A stretch of 64,000 nt of DNA from Nocardioides speluncae. Lineage in GTDB: Bacteria > Actinomycetota > Actinomycetes > Propionibacteriales > Nocardioidaceae. Every line of letters starts with the position of its first letter. Position 1 is the first letter of the stretch. The DNA is taken from the NCBI RefSeq assembly GCF_003121585.1, contig NZ_QEOO01000049.1:62001-126000 (forward strand). The letters run 5' to 3'. Both the position numbers and the translations under genes were made by a program. This document shows, piece by piece, positions 32,401 to 41,777 of the stretch. The notes under the pieces were generated by a model that was not told the DNA's origin, did no database searches, and saw only the letters and a list, made by a program, of their open reading frames with translations.

Positions 32401-33624
32401 ATGTCCATGTCGCTTGTTCCCGATGAAGCCCACCCCGACGACGCGTCCCGCTTGATCGAGCACGTCGTCGACAAGTACGCCGACGAGCTGATCGACCTCC
32501 GGCGCGACCTGCATGCACACCCCGAGCTCAGCTGGGGCGAGCAGCGCACGACTGGCATCGTGTGTGAGCGGCTCCGCGAGGCGGGGCTGAAGGTGACCAA
32601 GCTCCCGCGCAGCGGACTGCTCGCGGACATCGGCGATCCCGCGACCCCCGGCCCGATCGTCGCGCTGCGGGGCGACCTCGACGCGCTGCCGGTCGACGAC
32701 CTGACCGGCGACCCCTGGGCGAGCCGCGTCGACGGTGTGGCGCACGCGTGCGGCCACGACGTTCACGTCAGCTCGCTGGTCGGCGCCGGGCTCGCGCTGG
32801 CCGAGGTCCACGACCGCGGCCTGCTGAGCGGCCGGGTCCGGCTGCTGTTCCAGCCGGCCGAGGAAGTGATGCCGGGCGGCGCGCTGGACCTGATCAGCAA
32901 CGGCGCCCTGGACGGGGTGGGCAGGGTGTTCGGCCTGCACTGCGACCCGAGCCTGGACGTCGGCGAGGTGGGCCTGCGTGAGGGGCCACTGACCGGCGCG
33001 GCCGACGCGCTCGACGTACACCTCACCGGCGCGGGTGGCCACACCTCGCGGCCGCACCTCACCGAGGACCTCACCTTCGCGCTCGGCAAGCTGGTCACCG
33101 AGCTGCCGGCAATACTGTCCCGCCGGCTCGACCCGCGCGCGGGCGCGAGCGTGGTCTGGGGCGTGGTCCGCGCGGGCGCCGCCCACAACGTCATCCCGGC
33201 GACCGGCCGGGTTGCCGGCACGGTGCGGATGCTGGACGCGGTGGCCTGGGCGGACGCGGAGCGGCTGGTCAGCGAGCTGGTCGAGCAGATCATCGGGCCG
33301 TACGGCGTGAAGGCCGACATCACCTATACCCGCGGCGTACCGCCGGTCGTCAACGAGCACCTCTCCACCCACCTCCTCGGCAAAGCCGTCCAGCGGGTGC
33401 TCGGCGAGGTGGGCAGCGTCTCGACCCAGCAGAGCCTCGGCGGCGAGGACTTCGGCTGGTACCTCGACCGGGTGCCCGGCGCGATGGGCCGGCTCGGCAC
33501 CCGGACGCCGGGCGGGCCGACGTACGACCTGCACCAAGGCAACCTGCGCATCGACGAGCGGGCCATCGGCATCGGCGCTCGCGTGCTCGCGGAGGTCGCC
33601 GTGACCACCTCCACGACGGCCTGA
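32401..33624 (+). CDS. M20-family amidohydrolase
   Basis: 407 residues; zinc or manganese peptidase-fold hydrolase of N-acyl amino acids (hippuricase/IAA-amino acid hydrolase/AbgB group). Motifs: RRDLHAHPELSWGEQRT near 35, ALRGDLDALPV (metal aspartate), VAHACGHDVHVSSLVGAG with the metal cysteine/histidine pair near 120, LLFQPAEEVMPGGA with the catalytic glutamates, GLHCDP, the dimerisation domain GAGGHTSRP and a final SLGGEDFGWYL. Substrate not deducible. TAACCT nine bases before ATG suggests a near-leaderless start. It precedes the nucleoside transporter genes with its own 100-base spacer, so co-regulation is uncertain. Confidence 0.9.
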   Translation: MSMSLVPDEAHPDDASRLIEHVVDKYADELIDLRRDLHAHPELSWGEQRTTGIVCERLREAGLKVTKLPRSGLLADIGDPATPGPIVALRGDLDALPVDDLTGDPWASRVDGVAHACGHDVHVSSLVGAGLALAEVHDRGLLSGRVRLLFQPAEEVMPGGALDLISNGALDGVGRVFGLHCDPSLDVGEVGLREGPLTGAADALDVHLTGAGGHTSRPHLTEDLTFALGKLVTELPAILSRRLDPRAGASVVWGVVRAGAAHNVIPATGRVAGTVRMLDAVAWADAERLVSELVEQIIGPYGVKADITYTRGVPPVVNEHLSTHLLGKAVQRVLGEVGSVSTQQSLGGEDFGWYLDRVPGAMGRLGTRTPGGPTYDLHQGNLRIDERAIGIGARVLAEVAVTTSTTA

Positions 33625-33687
33625 ACTGCGCAAGGGCCGACAGGTAACAGTTCGGCGGCAACGCCAGGCAAACCCCGCGCCGAGTAC

Positions 33688-33722
33688 TAGGGTGACTCCG
33701 ACATGCGCCCGTTGGCGGGCGC
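33688..33722 (+). promoter_or_regulatory. Promoter and leader hairpin of the BMP transporter operon
   Basis: TAGGGT at 33688–33693 is a plausible -10. The leader then contains GCGCCCG/CGGGCGC (33705–33711 and 33716–33722), a seven-base stem with a TTGG loop, before the GGAGG at 33737. Confidence 0.4.
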
Positions 33723-33745
33723 CTTGGTAACACATGGAGGCTCTC

Positions 33746-34834
33746 TTGCGTCGGATGACCAAGATCTCAGCAGCCGTCGCGGTGCTCGCCCTGACGTTCG
33801 CCGGTTGCGGCAGGCAGGACGACGACAACGGCGGCGACGATGACGGCAACAACACCGGCAGCGGCGGGAGCGTCTGCGAGTCGGCCGACGGGGACGGGCC
33901 CAAGGTCGGACTCGCCTACGACGTGGGCGGTCGCGGTGACCAGTCCTTCAACGACGCGGCGTACGCCGGTGTCGAGAAGGCCACCGCCGAGGTCGACGCC
34001 ACCTGCTTCGAGGGCGAGGCGGAGGAAGGCGAGCCGGAGTCCGCGCGCGTCGAGCGGCTGCGCCAGATGGCCGAGCAGGGCTACAACCCGATCATCGGCG
34101 TCGGCTTCGCGTACAGCACCTCGGTGAACGAGGTCGCCCCCGACTACCCCGACCTCAGCTTCGCGGTGGTCGACGGCTTCGACCCTGACGACCAGCCCAA
34201 CGAGAACGTCGCCTACCTCGGCTTCTCCGAGCACGAGGGCTCCTACCTGGTCGGTGTCGCAGCGGCGCTGAAGACCCAGAAGGACCACATCGGGTTCGTC
34301 GGTGGTGTGCACAACGACCTGATCAAGAAGTTCGAGGCGGGCTACGTCGCCGGTGCCAAGTCGGTCAAGCCGAACGTCAAGGTCGAGATCCAGTACATCG
34401 AGGAGAGCGACCTGTCGGGCTTCGGTGACCCGGCCGGTGGCAAGGCCGCCGCGACCGGCATCCTCGACAAGGGCGCCGACGTGGTCTACCACGCGGCCGG
34501 TGGCTCGGGCTCGGGCGTGTTCGAGGCCGTCGCCGCCAAGGGTGAGGGCAACTGGGCGATCGGTGTCGACTCCGACCAGTACCTCACGGCCCCGGCGGAC
34601 CAGCAGCCGTTCATCCTGACCTCGATGCTCAAGCGCGTTGACGTCGCGGCACTGGCGATGATCCAGTCGGTCGCCGACGGCAGCCCGCTGACCAGCTACC
34701 AGGTCTACGACCTGAAGGTGGACGGCGTCGGCTACTCCACCTCCGGCGGCTTCGTCGACGACATCGCCACCCAGCTCGAGGAGGCGAAGGAGCAGATCAA
34801 GTCGGGCGAGGTCACGGTTCCGGACAAGCCGTAG
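33746..34834 (+). CDS. BMP-family substrate-binding lipoprotein (nucleoside uptake)
   Basis: Extracytoplasmic binding protein of a BmpA/PnrA-type ABC importer, which captures purine or other nucleosides. 362 residues from TTG 33746 (GGAGG five bases upstream); ATGs at 33734 and 33755 are alternatives, and the first overlaps that Shine-Dalgarno sequence. Signal peptide with RR then AAVAVLALTFAGC, a lipobox, followed by an Asp/Gly/Asn-rich linker. Typical BMP features: PKVGLAYDVGGRGDQSFNDA, VDGFDPDDQPNENVAYLGFS, GFVGGVHNDLIKKFEAGYVA, DVVYHAAGGSGSGVFEA, GVDSDQYL and ILTSMLKRVDVA. Heads the transporter operon; a hairpin separates it from the ATPase. Confidence 0.92.
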   Translation: MRRMTKISAAVAVLALTFAGCGRQDDDNGGDDDGNNTGSGGSVCESADGDGPKVGLAYDVGGRGDQSFNDAAYAGVEKATAEVDATCFEGEAEEGEPESARVERLRQMAEQGYNPIIGVGFAYSTSVNEVAPDYPDLSFAVVDGFDPDDQPNENVAYLGFSEHEGSYLVGVAAALKTQKDHIGFVGGVHNDLIKKFEAGYVAGAKSVKPNVKVEIQYIEESDLSGFGDPAGGKAAATGILDKGADVVYHAAGGSGSGVFEAVAAKGEGNWAIGVDSDQYLTAPADQQPFILTSMLKRVDVAALAMIQSVADGSPLTSYQVYDLKVDGVGYSTSGGFVDDIATQLEEAKEQIKSGEVTVPDKP

Positions 34835-34845
34835 CGTTTCCCGCA

Positions 34846-34887
34846 GACGGGCTCGGGCGCACGCGATAGCGTGTGGCCGAGCCCGTC
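34846..34887 (+). terminator. Hairpin between binding protein and ATPase genes
   Basis: Eleven-base perfect arms GACGGGCTCGG (34846–34856) and CCGAGCCCGTC (34877–34887) with an inner CACGC/GCGTG stem. Situated in the only sizeable gap of the transporter operon. Most likely a partial terminator or RNA-stabilising 3' end that lets the binding protein be made in excess. Confidence 0.65.
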
Positions 34888-34921
34888 TCGCGTCAGTTAA
34901 CCGGGCAAGCTGAGGAGGGCT

Positions 34922-36478
34922 ATGGCAACGCTCGTCAAGGGCGCCGATCCGTCGACCGCACCCGATGCGGTGGTGGTCCGTGGGGTGACCAAGCGGTTCC
35001 CCGGAGTGGTGGCCAACCACGATGTCGACATCACCATCCGACGTGGCACCGTGCACGCGCTGATCGGTGAGAACGGCGCCGGCAAGTCCACGCTGATGAA
35101 GATCCTGTACGGCGTGCAGCGGGCCGACGAGGGCTCAATCACGGTCAACCAGACCGATGCGAACTTCAGCTCGCCAACCGACGCCATCAAGGCCGGCATC
35201 GGGATGGTCTTCCAGCACTTCATGCTGGCCGACAACCTCACCGTGCTGGAGAACGTCGTCCTCGGCGCCGAGGGCCGGCACGGCATCGGCGACAAGGCTC
35301 GCGCGGAGATCCGCCGGCTGTCGGACGCCTACGGCTTCAACCTCGACCCCGACCAGCTCGTCGAGCAGCTCGGCGTGGGTCAGCGGCAGCGGGTCGAGAT
35401 CCTCAAGGTCCTCTACCGCGGGGCCGAGATCATCATTCTCGACGAGCCGACCGCGGTGCTGGTGCCGCAGGAGGTCGACGCGCTGTTCGACAACCTGCGC
35501 GGGCTGCGCGAGTCGGGCCACACCATCTTGTTCATCAGCCACAAGCTCGACGAGGTACTCGCGATCGCCGACGACATCACGGTGATGCGGCGCGGCACGA
35601 CCGTCGGCGAGGCCAAGCCCGGCACGGTCACCAAGCACCAGCTCGCCGAGATGATGGTCGGCTCGGAGCTGCCGTCGCCGGAGACCGAGGAGTCGACCGT
35701 CACCACCCAGGTCCTCCTCGACGTCGCCGACCTGACCCTGGTCGACGATCGCGGCCGGCACCTGCTGAAGGACATCGACCTGACCATTCACAAGGGCGAG
35801 GTCCTGGGCATCGCCGGGGTGGAGGGCAACGGACAGGCCGAGCTGGTCGAGTCGGTCATGGGCATGCGCAAGGCCACCGGGAAGGTCACGCTCGCGGACC
35901 GCAACCTGGCCGGTCGCGACACCCGGGAGCGGCGCGAGGCGGGCATCGGCTTCATCCCCGAGGACCGGCACCGGCACGGCCTGCTGCTGGACGCCACGCT
36001 GTGGGAGAACCGGGTCCTCGGCCACCAGACGCGGTCGCCGTCCAGCAAGGGCATGCTGATCGACCAGCGCGCCGCCCGCGCCGACACCGACCGGATCATC
36101 GCCGCCTTCGACGTGCGAACCCCGAGCCGGGAGACCCATGCCCGCGCGCTGTCCGGCGGCAACCAGCAGAAGCTCATCGTCGGTCGCGAGATGAGCGGCG
36201 ACCCGGTGCTGCTGATCGCGGCGCACCCGACCCGCGGCGTCGACGTCGGTGCCCAGGCGGCGATCTGGGACCACATCAAGACCGCACGACGAAACGGCCT
36301 CGCCGTACTCCTGATCTCGGCCGACCTCGACGAGCTGATCGGCCTCTCCGACCGGATCACGGTGATCCTGCGCGGTGAGCTGGTCGGCGAGTTCGACCCG
36401 CGAACCGTCACTCCGCAGCAGCTGGGCGCCGCGATGACCGGCGGCCGCGACGAGCAGGCCGGCGAGGAGACGCAGTGA
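34922..36478 (+). CDS. Nucleoside ABC transporter, double ATPase
   Basis: 518 residues with two fused ABC domains, as in NupA/RbsA-type importers. First domain: VVVRGVTKRFPGVVANHDVD, Walker A GENGAGKSTLMK near 55, LGVGQRQRVEILKVLYRGAE signature region, Walker B IIILDEPTAVL. The second domain has a degenerate Walker A (GVEGNGQAELVE, lacking GKS/T), the signature ALSGGNQQKLIVGREM and LLIAAHPTRGVDVGA. A degenerate second site is normal in this family. GAGGAGGG precedes ATG 34922. Overlaps the first permease (GTGA). Confidence 0.95.
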   Translation: MATLVKGADPSTAPDAVVVRGVTKRFPGVVANHDVDITIRRGTVHALIGENGAGKSTLMKILYGVQRADEGSITVNQTDANFSSPTDAIKAGIGMVFQHFMLADNLTVLENVVLGAEGRHGIGDKARAEIRRLSDAYGFNLDPDQLVEQLGVGQRQRVEILKVLYRGAEIIILDEPTAVLVPQEVDALFDNLRGLRESGHTILFISHKLDEVLAIADDITVMRRGTTVGEAKPGTVTKHQLAEMMVGSELPSPETEESTVTTQVLLDVADLTLVDDRGRHLLKDIDLTIHKGEVLGIAGVEGNGQAELVESVMGMRKATGKVTLADRNLAGRDTRERREAGIGFIPEDRHRHGLLLDATLWENRVLGHQTRSPSSKGMLIDQRAARADTDRIIAAFDVRTPSRETHARALSGGNQQKLIVGREMSGDPVLLIAAHPTRGVDVGAQAAIWDHIKTARRNGLAVLLISADLDELIGLSDRITVILRGELVGEFDPRTVTPQQLGAAMTGGRDEQAGEETQ

Positions 36479-37587
36479 ACATCATGAAGAAGGTCGGCAT
36501 CGCGCTGGTTGCCCCGGTGGCCGCGCTGCTGGCCGCCATGGCGATCACCTCGGCCGTGATCATCGCGGTCGGCGGTCCGCCCGTGGACTTCTGGCGGGTG
36601 ATGCTCTCGTGGCCGGAGGCCGACGAGATCGTCAACATCACCAACCAGGCGTCGATGCTCTACCTCTCCGGCCTGGCGGCGGCGATCGGGTTCCGGATGA
36701 ACCTGTTCAACATCGGCGTCGAGGGTCAGTACCGGGTGGCGTCGTACGTCGGGGCGATCGTGGCCGGCACCGCCATCGGGCCGGGCCTGTTCACCGCCGG
36801 GCTGGCGATCGTGGCCGCGATGGTCACGGGCGCGGTCTGGGCCGCGATCCCGGCGCTACTGAAGGTCACCCGTGGTGTGTCCGAGGTGATCTCGACGATC
36901 ATGCTGAACGCGATCGCCGGCTTCCTGGTCGGCTATCTGCTGCTCAACTACGGCCAGGAGATCGGCAACGACCGGCGCACCACGCCGCTGGAGGCCGACA
37001 CCACCTTCACGGGCTGGACCCCGTTCGAGCCCGCCGACGGTGCCATCTGGACGCTCACGATCCTGGCCGTCCTCGCCGGGGCCGCGTTCTGGTTCGTGAT
37101 CAACCGCACCCGGTTCGGGTTCGACCTGCGGGCCACTGGCATGAACGAGTCCGCCGCGGTCGCGTCCGGAGTCAACGTCAAGCGCATGGTCGTGATCTCG
37201 ATGGCGCTGTCGGGCGCGGTCGCCGGGCTGGTCTGGCTGCCCGAGCTCTTCCACGAGTCGCGAACGGCGAGCTTCTACTCCGGCAGCCAGTTCCAGACCG
37301 GGCTCGGCTTCGCCGGGATCGCGGTCGCACTGCTCGGCCGCAACCAGCCGGTCGGCATCGCGTTTGGCGCGGTGCTGTTCGCCTTCTTGAGCGTGCAGGC
37401 CGGCGACCTGGAGTTCGAGCATGTCGACGTGTCCAAGGACATCGTGCTGGTCGCCCAGGGAGTGATCGTGCTGACCATCGTGATCGCCTACGAGGTGGTC
37501 AGCCGCTGGCGTGAGCGGCTCGAGCAGCGGCAGATCCAGCGCGCCCTGCAGAGACCCGGCACACCAGAGGAGGCGGTGGCGTCATGA
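36475..37587 (+). CDS. Nucleoside ABC transporter permease 1
   Basis: 370 residues of the BPD_transp_2 type, with eight to ten membrane segments. Recognisable stretches: LYLSGLAAAIGFRMNLFNIG near 62, the coupling-region EGQYRVASYVGAIVAGTAIG, VWAAIPALLKVTRGVSEVIS (EAA-like loop contacting the ATPase) and SGAVAGLVWLPELFHESRT. Start GTG 36475 overlaps the ATPase stop; ATG 36484 is an alternative. Pairs with the next permease to form the heterodimeric channel. Confidence 0.93.
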   Translation: MNIMKKVGIALVAPVAALLAAMAITSAVIIAVGGPPVDFWRVMLSWPEADEIVNITNQASMLYLSGLAAAIGFRMNLFNIGVEGQYRVASYVGAIVAGTAIGPGLFTAGLAIVAAMVTGAVWAAIPALLKVTRGVSEVISTIMLNAIAGFLVGYLLLNYGQEIGNDRRTTPLEADTTFTGWTPFEPADGAIWTLTILAVLAGAAFWFVINRTRFGFDLRATGMNESAAVASGVNVKRMVVISMALSGAVAGLVWLPELFHESRTASFYSGSQFQTGLGFAGIAVALLGRNQPVGIAFGAVLFAFLSVQAGDLEFEHVDVSKDIVLVAQGVIVLTIVIAYEVVSRWRERLEQRQIQRALQRPGTPEEAVAS

Positions 37588-38855
37588 GCGTGCTCACCAA
37601 GCCATCCGGCAGCGAGCCGGTGCAGCGCCTCGTCCGGGCCCGCAACGCCGCCTGGATCTGGGCACTGGTCGTCCTCGGCGTCGTGGTCGTGGTGTCGGCC
37701 GTTCGGGTGATGACCGGCGCCAACGAGATCGACTCCCGCGGCAGCCTGCACGCCGCGATCCTCGCCACCTGCCCGATCCTGCTCGCCGCTCTCGGCGGCC
37801 TGTGGAGCGAGCGGGCCGGCGTGGTCAACATCGGCCTCGAGGGCCAGATGATCCTCGGCACCTGGGGCGCGGCGTACTTCACCTACTGGTACGGCCCGAC
37901 GACCGGCATCATCGGGGCGGCCGCGTTCGGTGCCCTCGGCGGCCTGATCCACGCGATCGCGACGGTCAGCTTCGGCGTCGACCACATCGTGTCCGGCGTC
38001 GCCCTCAACCTGATCGGGCTGGGGCTGGCGAGCTTCCTCGCCGAGGTCTACTTCAGCGACCTGAAGTCCGAGCGCGGCACCGGTGGCCCCAACAAGCTGG
38101 ACGGGCTCTACGACCCATGGTCGTTCACCGTGCCGGGGGTCTCCGAGGGTCTCTCCGACCTGGCCACCAAGCACTGGTTCCTCGTGTCCGACCTCGCTGC
38201 GCTCGGCGCCGCCCTCACCACCGACGTGTCCATCCTGACCGTGATCACCGTGGTGCTCGTGGTGCTGACGGCGTGGGTGCTGTGGCGCACTCCGTTCGGC
38301 CTCCGCCTGCGCTCCTGCGGGGAGAACCCGCAGGCCGCGGAGAGCCTGGGCGTCAACGTGCTGCTCCACAAGTACGTCGCGGTCATCATCTCCGGCGCCT
38401 TCGCCGGTCTCGGCGGCGGCTACCTTGCGCTGGTCGCGGCCAGCGGCTTCAGCGCCGGCCAGACCAACGGCCGCGGTTACATCGGCCTGGCGGCGATGAT
38501 CTTCGGCAACTGGCGACCGATGGGTGTGGTGCTCGGCTCCGGGATGTTCGGCTACACCGACAGCCTCCGGCTGCGCGACCCGTCAACCATCCACGCTCTG
38601 CTGCTGCTGGTGGCCATCGGCGTGCTGGCGTACGCCGCGTGGCAGGCCTACCGCGGCGCGCGCCGCTCGGCGATCGTCCTCGGGACCACGGGCCTGCTGT
38701 TCCTGGCGTGGTTCGCGTTCACCGACTCCGTGCCGCGCGACTTCACCTCGATGACGCCGTACATCCTGACCCTGCTGGTGCTGGCCTTCGCCGCCCAACG
38801 GCTACGGATGCCAGCGGCCGACGGGAAGATATATCGCAAGGGATCGGCCGGCTAG
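37584..38855 (+). CDS. Nucleoside ABC transporter permease 2
   Basis: 423 residues. The core matches the partner family: ILLAALGGLWSERAGVVNIG, LEGQMILGTWGAAYF, then TVSFGVDHIVSGVALNLIGL and LRSCGENPQAAESLGVNVLL (EAA-like cytoplasmic loop). Extra about 60 residues at the C-terminus form two more membrane helices (GTTGLLFLAWFAFTDSV, YILTLLVLAFAAQRL). ATGA overlap with permease 1, TAGTG overlap with the cytidine deaminase that follows. Confidence 0.93.
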   Translation: MSVLTKPSGSEPVQRLVRARNAAWIWALVVLGVVVVVSAVRVMTGANEIDSRGSLHAAILATCPILLAALGGLWSERAGVVNIGLEGQMILGTWGAAYFTYWYGPTTGIIGAAAFGALGGLIHAIATVSFGVDHIVSGVALNLIGLGLASFLAEVYFSDLKSERGTGGPNKLDGLYDPWSFTVPGVSEGLSDLATKHWFLVSDLAALGAALTTDVSILTVITVVLVVLTAWVLWRTPFGLRLRSCGENPQAAESLGVNVLLHKYVAVIISGAFAGLGGGYLALVAASGFSAGQTNGRGYIGLAAMIFGNWRPMGVVLGSGMFGYTDSLRLRDPSTIHALLLLVAIGVLAYAAWQAYRGARRSAIVLGTTGLLFLAWFAFTDSVPRDFTSMTPYILTLLVLAFAAQRLRMPAADGKIYRKGSAG

Positions 38856-39247
38856 TGGCCGACGAGATCGACTGGGACGCGCTCACCGCGGCGGCGAACG
38901 AGGCAGCGACACACGCCTACGCGCCGTACTCGGGATTCTCCGTGGGAGCCGCGGCCCTGGTCGACGACGGCCGCGTGGTCGCCGGCTGCAACGTCGAGAA
39001 CGCGGCGTACGGCGTCGCGCTCTGCGCCGAGTGCGGCCTGGTGTCGCAGCTGCATCTCACCGGCGGCGGCCGGCTGACCCACTTCGTGTGCGTCAACGGC
39101 GAGGCCGAGCTGATCATGCCGTGCGGGCGCTGCCGCCAGCTGCTCCATGAGAACGGCGGGCCCGACCTGCTGCTGCTGACCGCATCCGGAGTGCGCCGGA
39201 TGGACGAGATCCTGCCCGACGCGTTCGGTCCCGAGAATCTCCGCTGA
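38855..39247 (+). CDS. cdd: Cytidine deaminase
   Basis: 130 residues, the usual small tetrameric zinc enzyme converting (deoxy)cytidine to (deoxy)uridine. YAPYSGFSVGAAALVDDGRV; substrate-site GCNVENAAYGVALCAECGLV with the first zinc cysteine and catalytic glutamate; PCGRCRQLL with the other two zinc cysteines; ILPDAFGPENL end. Start GTG 38855, sharing a base with the permease stop (TAGTG), so it is translationally coupled to uptake: the imported nucleoside is processed at once. Confidence 0.96.
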   Translation: MADEIDWDALTAAANEAATHAYAPYSGFSVGAAALVDDGRVVAGCNVENAAYGVALCAECGLVSQLHLTGGGRLTHFVCVNGEAELIMPCGRCRQLLHENGGPDLLLLTASGVRRMDEILPDAFGPENLR

Positions 39248-39254
39248 GCCCGGA

Positions 39255-40406
<1,152 letters not shown>

Positions 40407-40416
40407 GGTGCTGACT

Positions 40417-41724
40417 GTGAGCAAGCACGACGCGGTCGAGGTCATAGTCGCCAAGCGAGACGGCGCCGAGCTGAGCGACAGCCAGATCGACTGGGTGATC
40501 GACGCCTACACACGGGGCGGGGTCGCCGACGAGCAGATGTCGGCGCTGGCGATGGCGATCCTGCTCAACGGGATGAACCGCCGCGAGATCGCCCGGTGGA
40601 CCGCGGCGATGATCGCGTCGGGGGAGCGGATGTCGTTCGCCTCCCTGGACCGGCCGACCGCCGACAAGCACTCCACCGGCGGGGTCGGAGACAAGATCAC
40701 CCTGCCGCTCGCGCCGCTGGTCGCGGCCTGCGGCGTCGCCGTACCCCAGCTCAGCGGGCGCGGGCTCGGCCACACCGGCGGCACCCTCGACAAGCTGGAG
40801 GCGATCCCGGGCTGGCGGGCCGCGCTGTCCAACGACGAGCTGCTGGCCCAGCTCGGCGAGGTCGGCGCGGTGGTCTGCGCGGCCGGCGACGGGCTGGCTC
40901 CGGCCGACAAGAAGCTCTACGCGCTGCGCGACGTCACCGGCACCGTCGAGGCGATCCCGCTGATCGCGTCGTCGATCATGTCGAAGAAGATCGCCGAGGG
41001 CACCGGCGCGCTGGTCCTCGACGTCAAGGTCGGCAGCGGCGCGTTCATGAAGGACGCCGCCCGGGCGCGTGAGCTGGCCGAGACCATGGTGGCGCTCGGC
41101 AAGGACGCCGGCGTGCACACCGTCGCGCTGCTGACCGACATGGACACCCCGCTCGGGTTCACCGCAGGCAACGGGATCGAGGTCGCCGAGTCGGTCGAGG
41201 TGCTGGCCGGCGGCGGTCCGGCCGACGTGGTCGAGCTGACCCTCGCGCTGGCGCGGGAGATGATGGCGGGCGCCGGCGTGGACGACGTCGACCCGGCCGA
41301 CAAGCTCGCCGACGGCTCGGCGATGGATGCATGGAAGGCGATGATCCGCGCCCAGGACGGCGACCCCGACGCGGCGCTGCCCACCGCCCGCGAGCAGCAC
41401 GTCGTGACCGCGCCGAGCAGCGGCGTACTCACCCGGCTGGACGCGATGGCGGTCGGGCTGGCCGCCTGGCGGCTGGGTGCCGGCCGGGCCCGCAAGGAGG
41501 ATCCGGTGCAGGCCGGCGCGGGCGTGGTCTGGCACGCGCGCCCGGGCGACGAGGTCACCGAGGGCGCGCCGCTGTTCACGCTGCTGACCGATGAGCCGGA
41601 GCGGTTCGACCGAGCGCTTGAGTCGCTCGACGGCGGCTACGAGATCTCGACAAGCTCGATCGCCGGGGCTGATGGCGGCGCGTCGTACACACCGGCACCG
41701 CTGATTGTCGACCGCGTCTCCTGA
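40417..41724 (+). CDS. deoA: Thymidine phosphorylase
   Basis: 435 residues; phosphorolysis of thymidine or deoxyuridine to base and deoxyribose-1-phosphate, taking over from cytidine deaminase. Domain order: helical N-domain (ALAMAILLNGMNRREIARWT), phosphate site DKHSTGGVGDKITLPLAP near 83, the signature SGRGLGHTGGTLDKLEAIPG near 110, KLYALRDVTGTVEAIPLIAS, MSKKIAEGTGALVLDVKVGSG and the C-terminal barrel-like domain. Start GTG 40417, ten bases after the P450 stop; another GTG at 40408 is in frame, but the -10 hexamer overlaps it. Confidence 0.95.
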   Translation: MSKHDAVEVIVAKRDGAELSDSQIDWVIDAYTRGGVADEQMSALAMAILLNGMNRREIARWTAAMIASGERMSFASLDRPTADKHSTGGVGDKITLPLAPLVAACGVAVPQLSGRGLGHTGGTLDKLEAIPGWRAALSNDELLAQLGEVGAVVCAAGDGLAPADKKLYALRDVTGTVEAIPLIASSIMSKKIAEGTGALVLDVKVGSGAFMKDAARARELAETMVALGKDAGVHTVALLTDMDTPLGFTAGNGIEVAESVEVLAGGGPADVVELTLALAREMMAGAGVDDVDPADKLADGSAMDAWKAMIRAQDGDPDAALPTAREQHVVTAPSSGVLTRLDAMAVGLAAWRLGAGRARKEDPVQAGAGVVWHARPGDEVTEGAPLFTLLTDEPERFDRALESLDGGYEISTSSIAGADGGASYTPAPLIVDRVS

Positions 41725-41765
41725 CAATCATCGGCAACCCGACGCAAGGGTTACCTCGCTTGCTC

Positions 41766-41771
41766 TAGTTT
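41766..41771 (+). promoter_or_regulatory. -10 hexamer of the second FG-GAP kinase, leaderless start
   Basis: TAGTTT, six bases before ATG 41778; this favours ATG 41778 over the GTG at 41772. Confidence 0.45.
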
Positions 41772-41777
41772 GTGAGC

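Noticed and set aside
36475..38855. Sugar (ribose-type) rather than nucleoside importer
   Set aside because: The binding protein is BMP type and the operon runs into cdd, deoA and add, which favours nucleosides, although the ATPase and permease folds are shared with sugar importers.
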